Counted from the first letter of the stretch, positions 1 through 9,235 are shown. The stretch is DNA of 52,100 nt from Erysipelotrichaceae bacterium (GCA_012523895.1 JAAYSZ010000004.1:1-52100); one strand, 5' to 3'. Notes: generated by a model not told the origin, from the letters alone. Program-made: numbers and translations.

Positions 1-66
1 CACGCTCATGTAATAAATATTACAGGTAGATCTTACAGATTGAAAGATTACTTCCAAGATGAATAA
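1..66 (+). CDS. istB: C-terminal end of an IstB-like ATPase (IS21 family), cut by the window edge
   Basis: The first 21 codons read in frame from base 1 to a TAA at 64-66 and contain NITGRSYRLKDYF. IS21-family IstB helper ATPases typically end in a closely related motif (NITG-SYRL). IstB is an AAA+ protein that assists the IstA transposase in target selection. Only the extreme C-terminus is present, so Walker motifs cannot be checked. The reading is supported by the IS21-like terminal sequence that follows immediately. The rest of the element lies left of the window. Confidence 0.7.
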   Translation, partial: HAHVINITGRSYRLKDYFQDE

Positions 67-119
67 TTAAAAAAATGTACATTCTTATCTTGCGTTTTCT
101 GTACATTTATATATTGACA
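1..119 (+). mobile_element. Right end of an IS21-family insertion sequence
   Basis: After the istB stop the sequence reads TGTACATT at 76-83, TGTACATT again at 100-107, and ends TTGACA at 114-119. Read inwards from the right this begins TGTCAATATATAAATGTACA. IS21 elements start with TG, end with CA and carry repeated transposase-binding motifs near each end; both are seen here. The boundary at 119 is inferred from the terminal CA. The left end and any target duplication lie outside the window, so neither could be compared. Confidence 0.6.
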
Positions 120-120
120 T

Positions 121-390
121 TTATATTAGGTTTTCATTAGCTTGTAAGTAATTTACAATATCAAGACCTTTTGCTGAACTTAGGGAAAGTTTGATTCCTT
201 TTGACCTTTTTGTTTCTATTGAAACATTATAGTCCGCCAAAAAAGATGAAATGCACTTTAAATCTCTGGAAAGAGTTTTAACACTTACATTTACCAACTC
301 AGAAAAGTATTTCATAGGTTTGTAATCACTTTCCCGTATCAAATATTTAATTAATAATCTTTGTCTGTTATTTATCATTGTCAACACCAT
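121..390 (-). pseudogene. Truncated BglG/LicR/MtlR-type transcriptional regulator (HTH remnant)
   Basis: The 89 residues match the N-terminal helix-turn-helix region of PRD-containing, PTS-controlled regulators: an RQRLLIKYL start, then NVSVKTLSRDLK as the recognition helix, then a KGIKLSL wing. Full-length members are about 500-700 residues with PRD and EII-like domains; none are present. The frame stops at 121-123, two bases from the inferred IS end at 119. The simplest reading is a gene cut by the insertion. However, if the IS ends exactly at 119 the stop codon is host DNA, so an older truncation is possible. The start may be the ATG at 390 or the one at 378; no clear Shine-Dalgarno sequence separates them. 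It diverges from the alcohol dehydrogenase gene. Confidence 0.6.
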
Positions 391-424
391 TTAATTAAAT
401 AGCTCAATTATAATATACCACTAA

Positions 425-438
425 ATAAAGCGCTTACA
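425..438. promoter_or_regulatory. cre-like catabolite response element
   Basis: ATAAAGCGCTTACA matches 12 of 14 positions of the Bacillota CcpA consensus TGWAAGCGYTWNCA, including the central AAGCGCTT. It lies upstream of the truncated PTS-type regulator, just beyond a TATAAT (minus strand, 408-413), and about 200 bases before the alcohol dehydrogenase start. CcpA control of one or both genes is an inference. Nothing else convincing is seen between 391 and 639 apart from the Shine-Dalgarno sequence of the next gene. Confidence 0.5.
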
Positions 439-639
439 TTGTGTTTTCTTGTCTTTTTTATTAAGGACATCTTGTTTGAAAAAGGTGTATTTATACAAAT
501 AGATTTTGTGTAAATTTTAACTAATATGTTTTGTTAACTTTTTTGGACTATAAAAATATTTTTTGCTTTAATTAAAGACATTGATTGTTTTAAATTGAAT
601 AAAAATTATACATATAATATAAATAGGAGGTGTCTTTTT

Positions 640-1812
640 ATGTTTAATAATGTTTGTTTTAATCCCAAAACTAAAATATTTTTTGGTGATAATTGGTGGG
701 ATAACATTGGTGAAATTATTAGTAGTTATAGCAATAATGTTTTATTAGTTACTTCCAGTGATGATTTTGCAAAACCATTACTTTCAAGAGTTAGAGATTT
801 ATGTTTAAAAGCTAATTTAGATGTTTATACAACACCAAATGTAAAAGCTAATCCAAGATTGTCAGATATTAATTATTCTATAAAAATAATAAACAGATAT
901 AATATTGGTTTTGTTTTAGCTATAGGTGGCGGTTCGACAATGGACGCAGTAAAATTTATTTCTGCAGCTTATAATAATCAAGATTATAAAAATCATTATC
1001 CTTATCAAAATATAGATTATGATGTGCTTCCTCATGGTGCAATTACTACTGCTCCTGCTACAGGAAGTGAAGTAAGTAATGTTTCAATGGTAGTAAACGA
1101 TGTTGATTATGAATCGGATATTAAAAAAATGTATGCAAATGATAAATTGAGATTTGATTTTGTTTGTATTGATCCTAATTTAGGTTTAACTTTACCTAAA
1201 AAACAAGTATATTCAGGCGCTGTCGATATAGTTTCTCATTGTTTGGAAGCTTATTTTACTGATACCAAAAATGCTTATTTAATGAAAAATGTAATTGAAG
1301 GAATTATAAGATCAGTAATCACAGCTACAAAAAATGTAGTAAAGGATGGATTAGATGTAAATGCATTAAGTAATCTTTGGCTTTCTTCAATGCTTCCAAT
1401 GGGAGGCTATCCATATATAATTACTACTAATTCTGATTGGGTTGTTCATAATATGGAAAAACCAATTACTTCATATTACAATGATACTCATGGTAGAGTT
1501 TTAGGAATAATGACTATAGCTTGGTTTAAATATAGTTATAAATCTAATATAGATGAATATTATAAATTGTTTGAAAGTTGCTTTTCATTAAGTTGTAAAG
1601 AAGATAAAGAAAAAGCTATATTAGAAGGTATAGAAAATTTTGAAAGTTGGATTAAGTCAATGAATTTACCAACCAGGTTATCAGAAATAAATGTTGATAA
1701 AAACATGTTAGATGAACTTGCTGAAACGGCTATAGGTGATATGGGTTATGTTGGAGCTATATCTAAATATAATAAAGAACAAATTTTGGAAATTTATAAC
1801 CTTGCTTACTAA
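640..1812 (+). CDS. Iron-containing alcohol dehydrogenase (butanol dehydrogenase-like)
   Basis: 390-residue group III alcohol dehydrogenase. Family members reduce aldehydes to alcohols with NAD(P)H in fermentation. Visible landmarks are the nucleotide-binding GGGSTMDAVKF (about residues 98-108), TTAPATGSEVSN, and metal ligands in VDIVSHCLEAYF and NDTHGRVLGIM. Length is normal for the family (380-400). The ATG at 640 is chosen because AGGAGGTG at 626-633 sits 6 bases upstream; an in-frame TTG at 595 lacks a ribosome site. The gene is monocistronic, with a cre-like site upstream, which fits carbon-regulated fermentation. The substrate cannot be read from the sequence; butanol or another medium-chain aldehyde is possible. 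Confidence 0.85.
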   Translation: MFNNVCFNPKTKIFFGDNWWDNIGEIISSYSNNVLLVTSSDDFAKPLLSRVRDLCLKANLDVYTTPNVKANPRLSDINYSIKIINRYNIGFVLAIGGGSTMDAVKFISAAYNNQDYKNHYPYQNIDYDVLPHGAITTAPATGSEVSNVSMVVNDVDYESDIKKMYANDKLRFDFVCIDPNLGLTLPKKQVYSGAVDIVSHCLEAYFTDTKNAYLMKNVIEGIIRSVITATKNVVKDGLDVNALSNLWLSSMLPMGGYPYIITTNSDWVVHNMEKPITSYYNDTHGRVLGIMTIAWFKYSYKSNIDEYYKLFESCFSLSCKEDKEKAILEGIENFESWIKSMNLPTRLSEINVDKNMLDELAETAIGDMGYVGAISKYNKEQILEIYNLAY

Positions 1813-1820
1813 TTCTACCA

Positions 1821-1849
1821 TTGACAATATCTGAGTTTCGTTGTATAAA
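1821..1849 (+). promoter_or_regulatory. Promoter of the thrS T-box leader
   Basis: TTGACA at 1821-1826, a 17-base spacer, then TATAAA at 1844-1849 preceded by TG. This is a near-consensus sigma-A promoter just after the alcohol dehydrogenase stop. Transcription is expected to start near 1856. Confidence 0.75.
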
Positions 1850-1855
1850 AAGTAT

Positions 1856-2068
1856 GCATAAACATTGATCAAGACACGATTATATTAATATGTTATATAG
1901 AGAGTTGATGTTTGGTGAAAATCAATTAACATTTAATATGATTACTACTTGTGAGTTACAGTATAAAAAACTGTCGGGTAGTACCGTTATCTATATGAGA
2001 GCATCATTTATGATGAATTAAGGTGGTACCGCGTTAATAAGACGTCCTTTATAGGATGTTTTTTTATT
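1856..2068 (+). ncRNA. T-box riboswitch, threonine-type, upstream of thrS
   Basis: Leader of about 210 bases. It contains an AGAGAG stem I motif near 1899-1904, the T-box sequence AAGGTGGTACCGCG at 2020-2033, and a terminator hairpin GACGTCC/GGATGTT at 2041-2060 followed by U residues. Uncharged tRNA binding the leader is known to prevent terminator formation and raise synthetase expression. Two ACT (Thr) triplets at 1944-1949 are plausible specifier codons, which fits the thrS gene behind it. The specifier position was judged by eye, not from a covariance model. Confidence 0.9.
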
Positions 2069-2084
2069 TCTAGGGAGGGATTTT

Positions 2085-3839
2085 GTGAATATAAAAGAAA
2101 ATGAAAGATTAAGTGTATTAAATCATAGTTGTGCACACTTAATGGCACAAGCAGTTAAACGTGTATTCCCAGAAGCATTATTTTGGGTAGGTCCAGTTAT
2201 TGAAGAAGGATTTTACTATGATATTGATTTAAAAGACGATGTTTTAACTGAGGATGATTTATTAAAGATTGAAAAAGAAATGAAAAAACTTTCTAAAGAT
2301 GGAAAGAGAATTGTTAGAAATGAACTAACTAGAGAAGAAGCTTTAGAAAGATTTAAAGATGATCCATATAAGATAGATTTAATTAATAATATGGAAGATA
2401 GTGAAATTATTTCTATTTATACTCAAGGAGATTTTACTGATTTATGTAGAGGTCCTCATGTTGAGACTGTAAAAGAATTAAAACATTTTAAACTTATTAA
2501 ATTTAGTGGAGCTTATTGGAAGGGCGATGCTAATAATAAGATGTTACAAAGAATCTATGGTATTTGTTTTGATACTAAAGAAGAGTTAGATAAGCATTTA
2601 CAAATGCTTGAAGAAAGAAAAGAAAGAGATCATAGAAAATTAGGTAAAGAATTAGATATCTTTATGACTTCTAGTTTAGTTGGGCCTGGACTTCCTTTAT
2701 GGTTACCAAATGGTTCTACAATTAGAAGAGAACTTGAAAGATATATAGTAGATAAAGAATTAGAAAGAGGATATCAACACGTATATACTCCAATTCTTGC
2801 AAATACTGAATTATATAAGATATCAGGACATTGGGATCATTATAAAGATAATATGTATCCAGTAATGAAAATGGATAGAGAAGAGGTTGTACTTAGACCA
2901 ATGAACTGTCCTCATCATATGTTGTTATATAAAAATGGTTTACATTCTTATAGAGATTTACCTATTAGAATTGGTGAGTTGGGACATGATTTTAGATATG
3001 AAGCTAGTGGTGCTGTAACTGGTTTAGAAAGAGTTAGAGGAATGTGTCAAAACGATGCTCACTTGTTTGTAAGACCAGATCAAATTAAAGATGAAGTTAA
3101 AGATGTAGTTGATTTAATATTAGATGTTTATGATGACTTTAATATTACAGATTATGAATTTAGATTATCTTTAAGAGGTAAAGAGAATAAAGAAAAATAT
3201 TTTGATGATGATGAAATGTGGGATTTAGCAGAAGATTCATTAAGATCGATATTAAATGAATTAAATATTGATTATTATGAAGCAGAAGATGAAGCAGCAT
3301 TTTATGGTCCTAAATTAGATGTTCAAATAAAAACAGCATTAGGACATGAATTAACATTGTCAACATGTCAATTAGATTTCTTGTTACCTAGACAATTTGA
3401 ATTGACTTATATAAATGAAAATGGGGAAAAAGAAACTCCTGTAGTAATTCATAGGGCAATACTGGGAACATTTGAAAGATTTGTGGCATTTATATTAGAA
3501 GAATTTAAAGGAGCTATGCCTTTATGGTTAGCACCTACACAGGTTGCTATTGTACCTGTTCATCATGAAAAACATTTAGATTATGCATTATATATAGAAG
3601 AAAAGTTAAGGGGATTAAATATGCGAGTTAAACTTGATTCAAGAAATGAAAAACTAGGCTATCGAATAAGAGAAGCCCAGACAAACAAGATACCTGTACA
3701 ATTAGTGTTGGGTGATAAAGAAGTTGAAAATCAAACAGTTAATGTTAGACGTTTTGGAAAAAAAGAACAAGAAACAATAACAGTTGAAGAACTTTTAATG
3801 AAATTACAAAAAGAAATTGAAGATAAAGAAATAGTTTAA
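2085..3839 (+). CDS. thrS: Threonine-tRNA ligase, short form without TGS domain
   Basis: 584-residue class II synthetase that charges tRNA-Thr. The editing domain comes first, with HSCAH at residues 14-18 and CRGPH near 125. The catalytic core follows, with the zinc-ligand MNCPHHM (Cys275), and then a C-terminal anticodon-binding domain (about 485-580). Most bacterial ThrRS are about 640 residues and begin with a TGS domain; here the protein starts directly at the editing domain. The GTG start at 2085 follows GGGAGGGA at a good distance, and the T-box terminator lies directly upstream, leaving no room for an N-terminal extension. Expression is likely controlled by the T-box leader. Confidence 0.95.
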   Translation: MNIKENERLSVLNHSCAHLMAQAVKRVFPEALFWVGPVIEEGFYYDIDLKDDVLTEDDLLKIEKEMKKLSKDGKRIVRNELTREEALERFKDDPYKIDLINNMEDSEIISIYTQGDFTDLCRGPHVETVKELKHFKLIKFSGAYWKGDANNKMLQRIYGICFDTKEELDKHLQMLEERKERDHRKLGKELDIFMTSSLVGPGLPLWLPNGSTIRRELERYIVDKELERGYQHVYTPILANTELYKISGHWDHYKDNMYPVMKMDREEVVLRPMNCPHHMLLYKNGLHSYRDLPIRIGELGHDFRYEASGAVTGLERVRGMCQNDAHLFVRPDQIKDEVKDVVDLILDVYDDFNITDYEFRLSLRGKENKEKYFDDDEMWDLAEDSLRSILNELNIDYYEAEDEAAFYGPKLDVQIKTALGHELTLSTCQLDFLLPRQFELTYINENGEKETPVVIHRAILGTFERFVAFILEEFKGAMPLWLAPTQVAIVPVHHEKHLDYALYIEEKLRGLNMRVKLDSRNEKLGYRIREAQTNKIPVQLVLGDKEVENQTVNVRRFGKKEQETITVEELLMKLQKEIEDKEIV

Positions 3840-3850
3840 TGAAAACAATA

Positions 3851-3882
3851 TGAAAGTGTTTTCAAGGATTGTAAAACTTTCA
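3851..3882 (+). terminator. Weak hairpin behind thrS
   Basis: TGAAAG at 3851-3856 pairs with CTTTCA at 3877-3882 and is extended by a TTTT/AAAA pairing with a two-base bulge. No continuous U run follows, so it is at best a weak terminator. Confidence 0.3.
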
Positions 3883-3890
3883 CATATTTC

Positions 3891-3919
3891 TTGCAATTAT
3901 CATTGTATTTTTCTATAAT
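3891..3919 (+). promoter_or_regulatory. Promoter of the liv operon
   Basis: TTGCAA at 3891-3896, a 17-base spacer and TATAAT at 3914-3919, 43 bases before the livJ start. The Shine-Dalgarno sequence GAGGAGA is at 3951-3957. Confidence 0.75.
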
Positions 3920-3962
3920 AGATTAATACATTTAAAAATGTTATATAGACGAGGAGAAAGAT

Positions 3963-5174
3963 ATGAATTTAAAGAAAATGATTAAGTCAATGTTAGCTCT
4001 TATCTTAGTTGCTTCATTGGCTGCGTGCTCACCAAGCACATCATCTACTGGTACTACTGAGCAAGGAGAAACAGATACTCCAGCTGCAGAAGGACAAGAA
4101 ACTTACAAAATCGGTCTTCACTATGAATTAACTGGAGCAGTTGCTGACTATGGTGTTGCTGAAAACAAAGGTTCAAAATTAGCAATTAAATTAGCAAACG
4201 AAGCTGCTGGTTATGAAAAATATGTTGGCGTAGAATATGACAACAAATCAGATTCAAGTGAAGCAGTTACTATTGCAACTACACTTGCTAGTGAAGGTGT
4301 AATAGGAGTAGTTGGACCTGCAACTTCAGGTGCAAGTGCTGCAACATACCAAATCTCAAATGATTCTCAGGTTATTGTTGTTTCACCATCAGCTACTCAA
4401 AATAACATTACATTAGTTGATCCAAACAATGCTGATAGTGATGTTTATGAGTATATCTTCAGAGTTTGCTTTGAAGACTCATACCAAGGTGCTGCTATGG
4501 CACAATATGCTACAGATACATTAGCTGCAAGTAAAGCTGTTATTTACGGAGATTCAGCTAGTGATTATTCAAAAGGATTAATTGAAGCATTTGATACTCA
4601 ATTTACTAAACTTGGTGGCGAAATTGTTGCTACTGAATACTACACAGCTGGTGATACTGATTTCTCTGCTGTATTAACAAATATTAACAGCATGGAATTT
4701 GATGTACTTTACATTGCTGGATACTACAATGAAGCTGGTTTAATTATTAAACAAGCAAAAGAAATGGGTATCGACAAAGTTATCTTAGGTGCTGACGGAT
4801 TTGATTCAGAATCATTAATTGAATTAGCTGGTGCTGAAAACTTAAATGATGTTTATTATACAACTGCTTATACAGCTGTTGATGCTTCTGAAAAATTACA
4901 AGCGTTTATTGATGCATATAAGGTTGAATACAATGAAGAGCCTGCAATGTTTGCTGCTCTAGCATTTGATGCAACTAACTTATTAATTCAAGCTGTTGAA
5001 GAAGTAGGAAGTGCTGATGCTGCTGCATTACAAGCTGCTGTTAAAGGAATTAACTTTAATGGAGTTACAGGAGACTTTACATTTGATGATACTCACACTC
5101 CAATTAAATCTGTTTTAGTTGTTAAACTAGTTGATGGTGTACAATCTAGTGCAGATTCTGTTAGTCCACAATAG
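3963..5174 (+). CDS. livJ: Branched-chain amino acid ABC transporter substrate-binding lipoprotein
   Basis: 403-residue lipoprotein with a signal peptide ending in the lipobox LAAC near residues 19-22, then a Ser/Thr-rich linker and a Leu/Ile/Val-binding type I fold. Typical elements are the opening YKIGLHYELTGAVADYG, a central GVVGPATSGA segment and YGDSASDY. It captures branched-chain amino acids or related ligands outside the cell and delivers them to LivHM. It is the first gene of livJHMGF. A hairpin separates it from livH, which would allow higher expression of the binding protein. Ligand specificity is not readable from sequence; family members also bind other amino acids or amides. Confidence 0.9.
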   Translation: MNLKKMIKSMLALILVASLAACSPSTSSTGTTEQGETDTPAAEGQETYKIGLHYELTGAVADYGVAENKGSKLAIKLANEAAGYEKYVGVEYDNKSDSSEAVTIATTLASEGVIGVVGPATSGASAATYQISNDSQVIVVSPSATQNNITLVDPNNADSDVYEYIFRVCFEDSYQGAAMAQYATDTLAASKAVIYGDSASDYSKGLIEAFDTQFTKLGGEIVATEYYTAGDTDFSAVLTNINSMEFDVLYIAGYYNEAGLIIKQAKEMGIDKVILGADGFDSESLIELAGAENLNDVYYTTAYTAVDASEKLQAFIDAYKVEYNEEPAMFAALAFDATNLLIQAVEEVGSADAAALQAAVKGINFNGVTGDFTFDDTHTPIKSVLVVKLVDGVQSSADSVSPQ

Positions 5175-5198
5175 TCAAAACTATCAAAAATAAGATAC

Positions 5199-5230
5199 AA
5201 TAGGAGAAGGGATTAACTTTCTCCTATTTT
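5199..5230 (+). terminator. Intercistronic hairpin between livJ and livH
   Basis: AATAGGAGAA at 5199-5208 pairs perfectly with TTCTCCTATT at 5219-5228, followed by only a short T-rich tract. It probably terminates part of the transcripts or stabilises the livJ mRNA. Confidence 0.6.
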
Positions 5231-5251
5231 ATACTTGAAGGGGGTATATTT

Positions 5252-6130
5252 GTGATTCAGTTTATGCAGCAATTAATAAATGGAATATCACTTGGTAGCA
5301 TTTATGCATTGATTGCTTTAGGATATACCATGGTTTATGGAATTATTAAATTAATTAATTTTGCACATGGGGATATCTATATGCTAGGTGCATATATTGG
5401 CTTTGTTTTTGCGACTAAGACAGGAATGGGTTTTATTCCTACTCTTATTGTTGCAATGATTACATGTTCAATAATAGGTGTTGTTATTGAGATGATTGCA
5501 TACAAGCCATTAAGAAATGCTACAAGGATTACTGCATTAATAACTGCAATAGGAGTTAGTTATTTTATAGAGGCTAGTACTCAAAAAGTAATGGGTACTA
5601 ATCCTAGAGCTTTTCCTAACTTATTGCCTAAAGGTAATTTAAATATTAGTGGTGTAGTTATTACATATCAACAAATTTTCATTCTTGTTGTTACAGTTTT
5701 ATTAATGATTGGATTACAGTTTGTTGTTACAAAAACAAAAATTGGTAGAGCAATGAGGGCTGTTTCTGTAGATACAGATGCAGCTAGATTAATGGGTGTT
5801 AATGTTGATCAAACTATTTCATTTACATTTGCTTTAGGTAGTGCTTTAGCTGGTGCAGCTGGAGTATTAGTAGGTATTTATTATAATTCTATTAATCCGC
5901 TTATGGGTCTTGTTCCTGGAGTTAAGGCTTTTATTGCGGCTGTTTTTGGTGGGATTGGAATAATTCCTGGAGCAATGCTTGGGGGAATTTTGATAGGTGT
6001 TACTGAAGCGTTAGTTAGTGGATATGGTAGTTCTTTATATAAGGATGCTGTTGTTTATGTAATATTAATTATTATATTAGTTGTTAAACCAGCTGGTTTA
6101 CTTGGTAAAAATGTAAGGGAGAAGGTGTAA
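5252..6130 (+). CDS. livH: Branched-chain amino acid ABC transporter permease LivH
   Basis: 292-residue integral membrane protein with about eight hydrophobic segments. The N-terminal pattern ISLGSIYALIALGYTMVYG and the following INFAHGD are hallmarks of LivH permeases. It forms the membrane channel with LivM. The GTG start at 5252 follows GAAGGGGG at 5238-5245, a strong ribosome site. The stop is 3 bases before livM. Confidence 0.93.
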   Translation: MIQFMQQLINGISLGSIYALIALGYTMVYGIIKLINFAHGDIYMLGAYIGFVFATKTGMGFIPTLIVAMITCSIIGVVIEMIAYKPLRNATRITALITAIGVSYFIEASTQKVMGTNPRAFPNLLPKGNLNISGVVITYQQIFILVVTVLLMIGLQFVVTKTKIGRAMRAVSVDTDAARLMGVNVDQTISFTFALGSALAGAAGVLVGIYYNSINPLMGLVPGVKAFIAAVFGGIGIIPGAMLGGILIGVTEALVSGYGSSLYKDAVVYVILIIILVVKPAGLLGKNVREKV

Positions 6131-6133
6131 ATT

Positions 6134-7096
6134 ATGAGAAAAAATCAATTTACAAAAACTAATCTTGCATGGTTATTAGTTATTATAGGATCTTATTTAC
6201 TTATTAATGTTTTAATTTCAGCTGGTGTAATTAATAAGATTTATCAGACTGTTATGCTTACAATAGGAATTAATATTATATTGGCAATCAGTTTAAATTT
6301 AATTATTGGTATTACAGGACAATTTTCACTTGGACATGCAGGATTTATGTCTATAGGTGCATATTCAGCTGGAGTTATAGTTAAGATGATGGATGGAGCT
6401 CCTTCATCAGTTTATATAGGAATGCTAGTTGGAATATTAATTAGTATTGTTGTAGCTTTAATTGTAGCTACTCCAACTTTAAGATTAAAAGGAGACTATC
6501 TTGCAATAGCTACTTTAGGATTTGGTGAAATAATTAGAATAGTTATTCAAAACATGAAAATTACAAATGGTGCTGCTGGTTTAGTTTTACCTAAACTAAT
6601 TGATTGGCCTGTTGTATTTGTGTTTTTAGTTATTAGTACTATAGTGATTGTTAGCTTTACATATAGTGCTTATGGTAGAGCTTGTATTTCTGTAAGAGAA
6701 GATGAGATTGCTTCTGAAACTATGGGAATTAATACTACTAAATATAAAATAATGGCTTTTGTGGTAGGTGCTATTTTTGCATCTATTGCAGGAACTTTAT
6801 ATGCAACAAGTTTTTATGTTATAAAACCAGAAATATTCTCTTTTAACAAGTCTATTGATATATTAGTTATTGTTGTATTTGGTGGTATGGGAAGCTTTAC
6901 AGGTTCATTTGTTTCAGCTTTATTAATAAGTGTTTTAAATACAAGTTTACAGTCTTTTGCGGATATTAGAACTATTATTTATGGTGCTTTACTTGTATTA
7001 ATAATGATATTTAGACCTCAAGGTTTATTAGGAAAATATGAATTTAAATTTTCAAAACTTTTTGATAAGTTTGCTAAAAAGGAGGTAAGACAATGA
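6134..7096 (+). CDS. livM: Branched-chain amino acid ABC transporter permease LivM
   Basis: 320-residue membrane protein. ILAISLNLIIGITGQFSLGHAGF-type sequence near residues 48-71 and the cytoplasmic motif around residues 183-194 (SVREDEIASETM) are typical of LivM. It pairs with LivH to form the translocation pore. Its TGA overlaps the livG ATG in an ATGA at 7093-7096, indicating translational coupling. Confidence 0.93.
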   Translation: MRKNQFTKTNLAWLLVIIGSYLLINVLISAGVINKIYQTVMLTIGINIILAISLNLIIGITGQFSLGHAGFMSIGAYSAGVIVKMMDGAPSSVYIGMLVGILISIVVALIVATPTLRLKGDYLAIATLGFGEIIRIVIQNMKITNGAAGLVLPKLIDWPVVFVFLVISTIVIVSFTYSAYGRACISVREDEIASETMGINTTKYKIMAFVVGAIFASIAGTLYATSFYVIKPEIFSFNKSIDILVIVVFGGMGSFTGSFVSALLISVLNTSLQSFADIRTIIYGALLVLIMIFRPQGLLGKYEFKFSKLFDKFAKKEVRQ

Positions 7097-7866
7097 TTGT
7101 ACTTCAGACAAAAAATCTTACAAGAAACTTTGGTGGACTTGCGGCTGTTAGTAATGTTAGTTTAGAAATCAAAAAAAATGAACTAGTTGGATTAATTGGT
7201 CCAAATGGTGCTGGAAAAACCACACTATTTAATTTACTTACAGGAGTTTATGAACCTAGTGAAGGTACTATAGAATTATTAGTTGATGGTAATTTAAAAA
7301 GTATTGGTGGTTTAAAGCCATATACAATTACTAATTTTGGAATTGGTAGAACATTTCAAAATATAAGACTATTTAAAGAATTAACTGTTTTAGATAATAT
7401 TAAAGTTGGAATGAATCAAAATATTAATTATGGTGTATTAACCGCAATATTTAGATTTCCTAAATATTATAGTGAAGAAAAAAGAGTTCATGAGGAAGCT
7501 TTAAAATTATTAGAAGTTGTAAATCTAGTTGATAAAAAAGATGAACTAGCAAAGAATCTTCCTTATGGTGAACAAAGAAAGTTGGAGATTGCTAGAGCAT
7601 TGGCCACTAATCCTAGAGTGTTATTTTTGGATGAGCCTGCGGCTGGTATGAATCCTATTGAAACACAAGAATTAACTGATTTAATTCGTAAAATTAAAGA
7701 TGATTTTAATCTTACAATTATTTTAATAGAACATGATATGTCTTTAGTTATGAATGTTTGTGAGAGAATATATGTTTTAGATTATGGAAAATTAATTGCT
7801 TCTGGAGATCCAGATAGTATTAAAAATAACAAGAAAGTTATAGAAGCTTATTTAGGGGAGGATTAA
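7093..7866 (+). CDS. livG: Branched-chain amino acid ABC transporter ATP-binding protein LivG
   Basis: 257-residue ABC ATPase. Walker A is GPNGAGKTT (about residues 36-44) and Walker B is LFLDEPAAGMNP. The signature loop reads LPYGEQRKLEIARAL, the LivG form in which the usual LSGGQ is replaced. IGRTFQNIRLF is the Q-loop. It powers transport with LivF. The start has GGAGGT upstream inside livM and overlaps it by four bases. Confidence 0.93.
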   Translation: MIVLQTKNLTRNFGGLAAVSNVSLEIKKNELVGLIGPNGAGKTTLFNLLTGVYEPSEGTIELLVDGNLKSIGGLKPYTITNFGIGRTFQNIRLFKELTVLDNIKVGMNQNINYGVLTAIFRFPKYYSEEKRVHEEALKLLEVVNLVDKKDELAKNLPYGEQRKLEIARALATNPRVLFLDEPAAGMNPIETQELTDLIRKIKDDFNLTIILIEHDMSLVMNVCERIYVLDYGKLIASGDPDSIKNNKKVIEAYLGED

Positions 7867-7868
7867 TA

Positions 7869-8573
7869 ATGTTAAAGATTGAAGATTTAAATGTACATTA
7901 TGGTGTAATTCATGCTCTTAAAGGAGTTTCTTTAGAAGTTAAACAAGGTGAAATTGTTTCTTTGATTGGTGCTAATGGTGCTGGTAAGACAACACTTCTA
8001 CATAGTATAAGTGGTATAATTAAATCAACAAGTGGATCAATTATTTTTGAAGATAATGATATTACAAAAAGAAGCGCTAAAGATATTGTTTCTTATGGTG
8101 TAACACAAGTTCCTGAAGGTAGAAGAATATTTAAAGGAATGAGTGTTGAAGAAAATCTTTATATGGGTGCTTATCTTAGAAGTGATAAAGATGGAATTCA
8201 TAAGGATTTAGAAAGTGTTTTTGAAAGATTTCCTAGATTAAAGGAAAGAATTAAACAAAATGCGGAAACATTATCTGGTGGAGAACAGCAAATGCTTGCA
8301 ATGGGTAGAGCTTTAATGGCTAGGCCAAAGATTCTATTATTAGATGAGCCTAGTATGGGTCTATCACCTCTTCTTGTAAAAGAAATATTCAAAATTATAA
8401 TTGATATAAATAAACAAGGGACAACAATATTATTAGTTGAACAAAATGCAAAGATGGCATTAGGTATTGCAAACCATGCTTATGTATTAGAGAATGGCAA
8501 AATTGTACTTAGTGGTCTTGGTCATGAGTTGGCTAATAGTCCAGATGTTAAGAAAGCTTATTTAGGAGGTTAA
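7869..8573 (+). CDS. livF: Branched-chain amino acid ABC transporter ATP-binding protein LivF
   Basis: 234-residue ABC ATPase with Walker A GANGAGKTT, the LivF-typical VPEGRRIF segment, signature LSGGEQQML and Walker B LLLDEPSMGLSP. It forms the ATPase heterodimer with LivG. Only two bases separate it from livG and five from the next gene, so all are in one operon. Confidence 0.93.
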   Translation: MLKIEDLNVHYGVIHALKGVSLEVKQGEIVSLIGANGAGKTTLLHSISGIIKSTSGSIIFEDNDITKRSAKDIVSYGVTQVPEGRRIFKGMSVEENLYMGAYLRSDKDGIHKDLESVFERFPRLKERIKQNAETLSGGEQQMLAMGRALMARPKILLLDEPSMGLSPLLVKEIFKIIIDINKQGTTILLVEQNAKMALGIANHAYVLENGKIVLSGLGHELANSPDVKKAYLGG

Positions 8574-8578
8574 TTATT

Positions 8579-9223
8579 ATGTATGTAAGAGATACTATGA
8601 CTGTTAATCCTTATTGTATAAATAAGGATACAAAAGTTTCTGTCGCATTAGACATTATGAATCAAAATGAGTTTCATAGATTGCCTGTAGTTGATTCTAA
8701 AGGTAAGCTTATTGGTTTGATTACTGAGGGTACTATTACTGAAAGTTCTCCTAGTAAAGCTACAAGTTTATCTATACATGAACTTAATTATTTACTTTCT
8801 AAGACTCCAGTAGAAGATATAATGATTAAAAATGTAAAGACTATTTCTCCAGATGCGTGGCTTGAAGAGGCAGCTGCTTTAATGAGAGCTCATTCGATTG
8901 GTTGTTTACCTGTAGTTGAAAATGATAAGGTTATTGGTATTATTACAGATAATGATATTTTTGATGCATTTGTTAATTTGTTAGGCTATAACGTTAAGGG
9001 TTCTAGATATGTTGTTAATATAGAAGAAGATACTTATGGTTTAATGTATAAAATATCTAAATGTTTTGCGGATAGAAAAATTAATATTACAAATATTTCT
9101 ACTTATTATGGTCCTAGAAGTATTGAAATTATAATAATCGCAAAAGATGATAATACTGAAGAAATGAAAAATGTATTAATTGAAGCTGGTTTTGATGTAA
9201 TTAGCGCTGAGTCTAGAAATTAG
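8579..9223 (+). CDS. CBS-pair and ACT-like domain protein (AcuB-like)
   Basis: 214 residues. Two CBS motifs (about 1-60 and 78-135) contain FHRLPVVDSKGKLIGLIT and IGCLPVVENDKVIGIIT. A C-terminal ACT-like domain (about 142-212) follows. CBS pairs bind adenine nucleotides and ACT domains often bind amino acids, so a sensor that tunes the upstream transporter or amino acid metabolism is plausible; this is inference. It resembles the B. subtilis AcuB layout. It is the sixth cistron of the liv operon, 5 bases after livF. Confidence 0.8.
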   Translation: MYVRDTMTVNPYCINKDTKVSVALDIMNQNEFHRLPVVDSKGKLIGLITEGTITESSPSKATSLSIHELNYLLSKTPVEDIMIKNVKTISPDAWLEEAAALMRAHSIGCLPVVENDKVIGIITDNDIFDAFVNLLGYNVKGSRYVVNIEEDTYGLMYKISKCFADRKINITNISTYYGPRSIEIIIIAKDDNTEEMKNVLIEAGFDVISAESRN

Positions 9224-9235
9224 GAGTGTAAAAAT

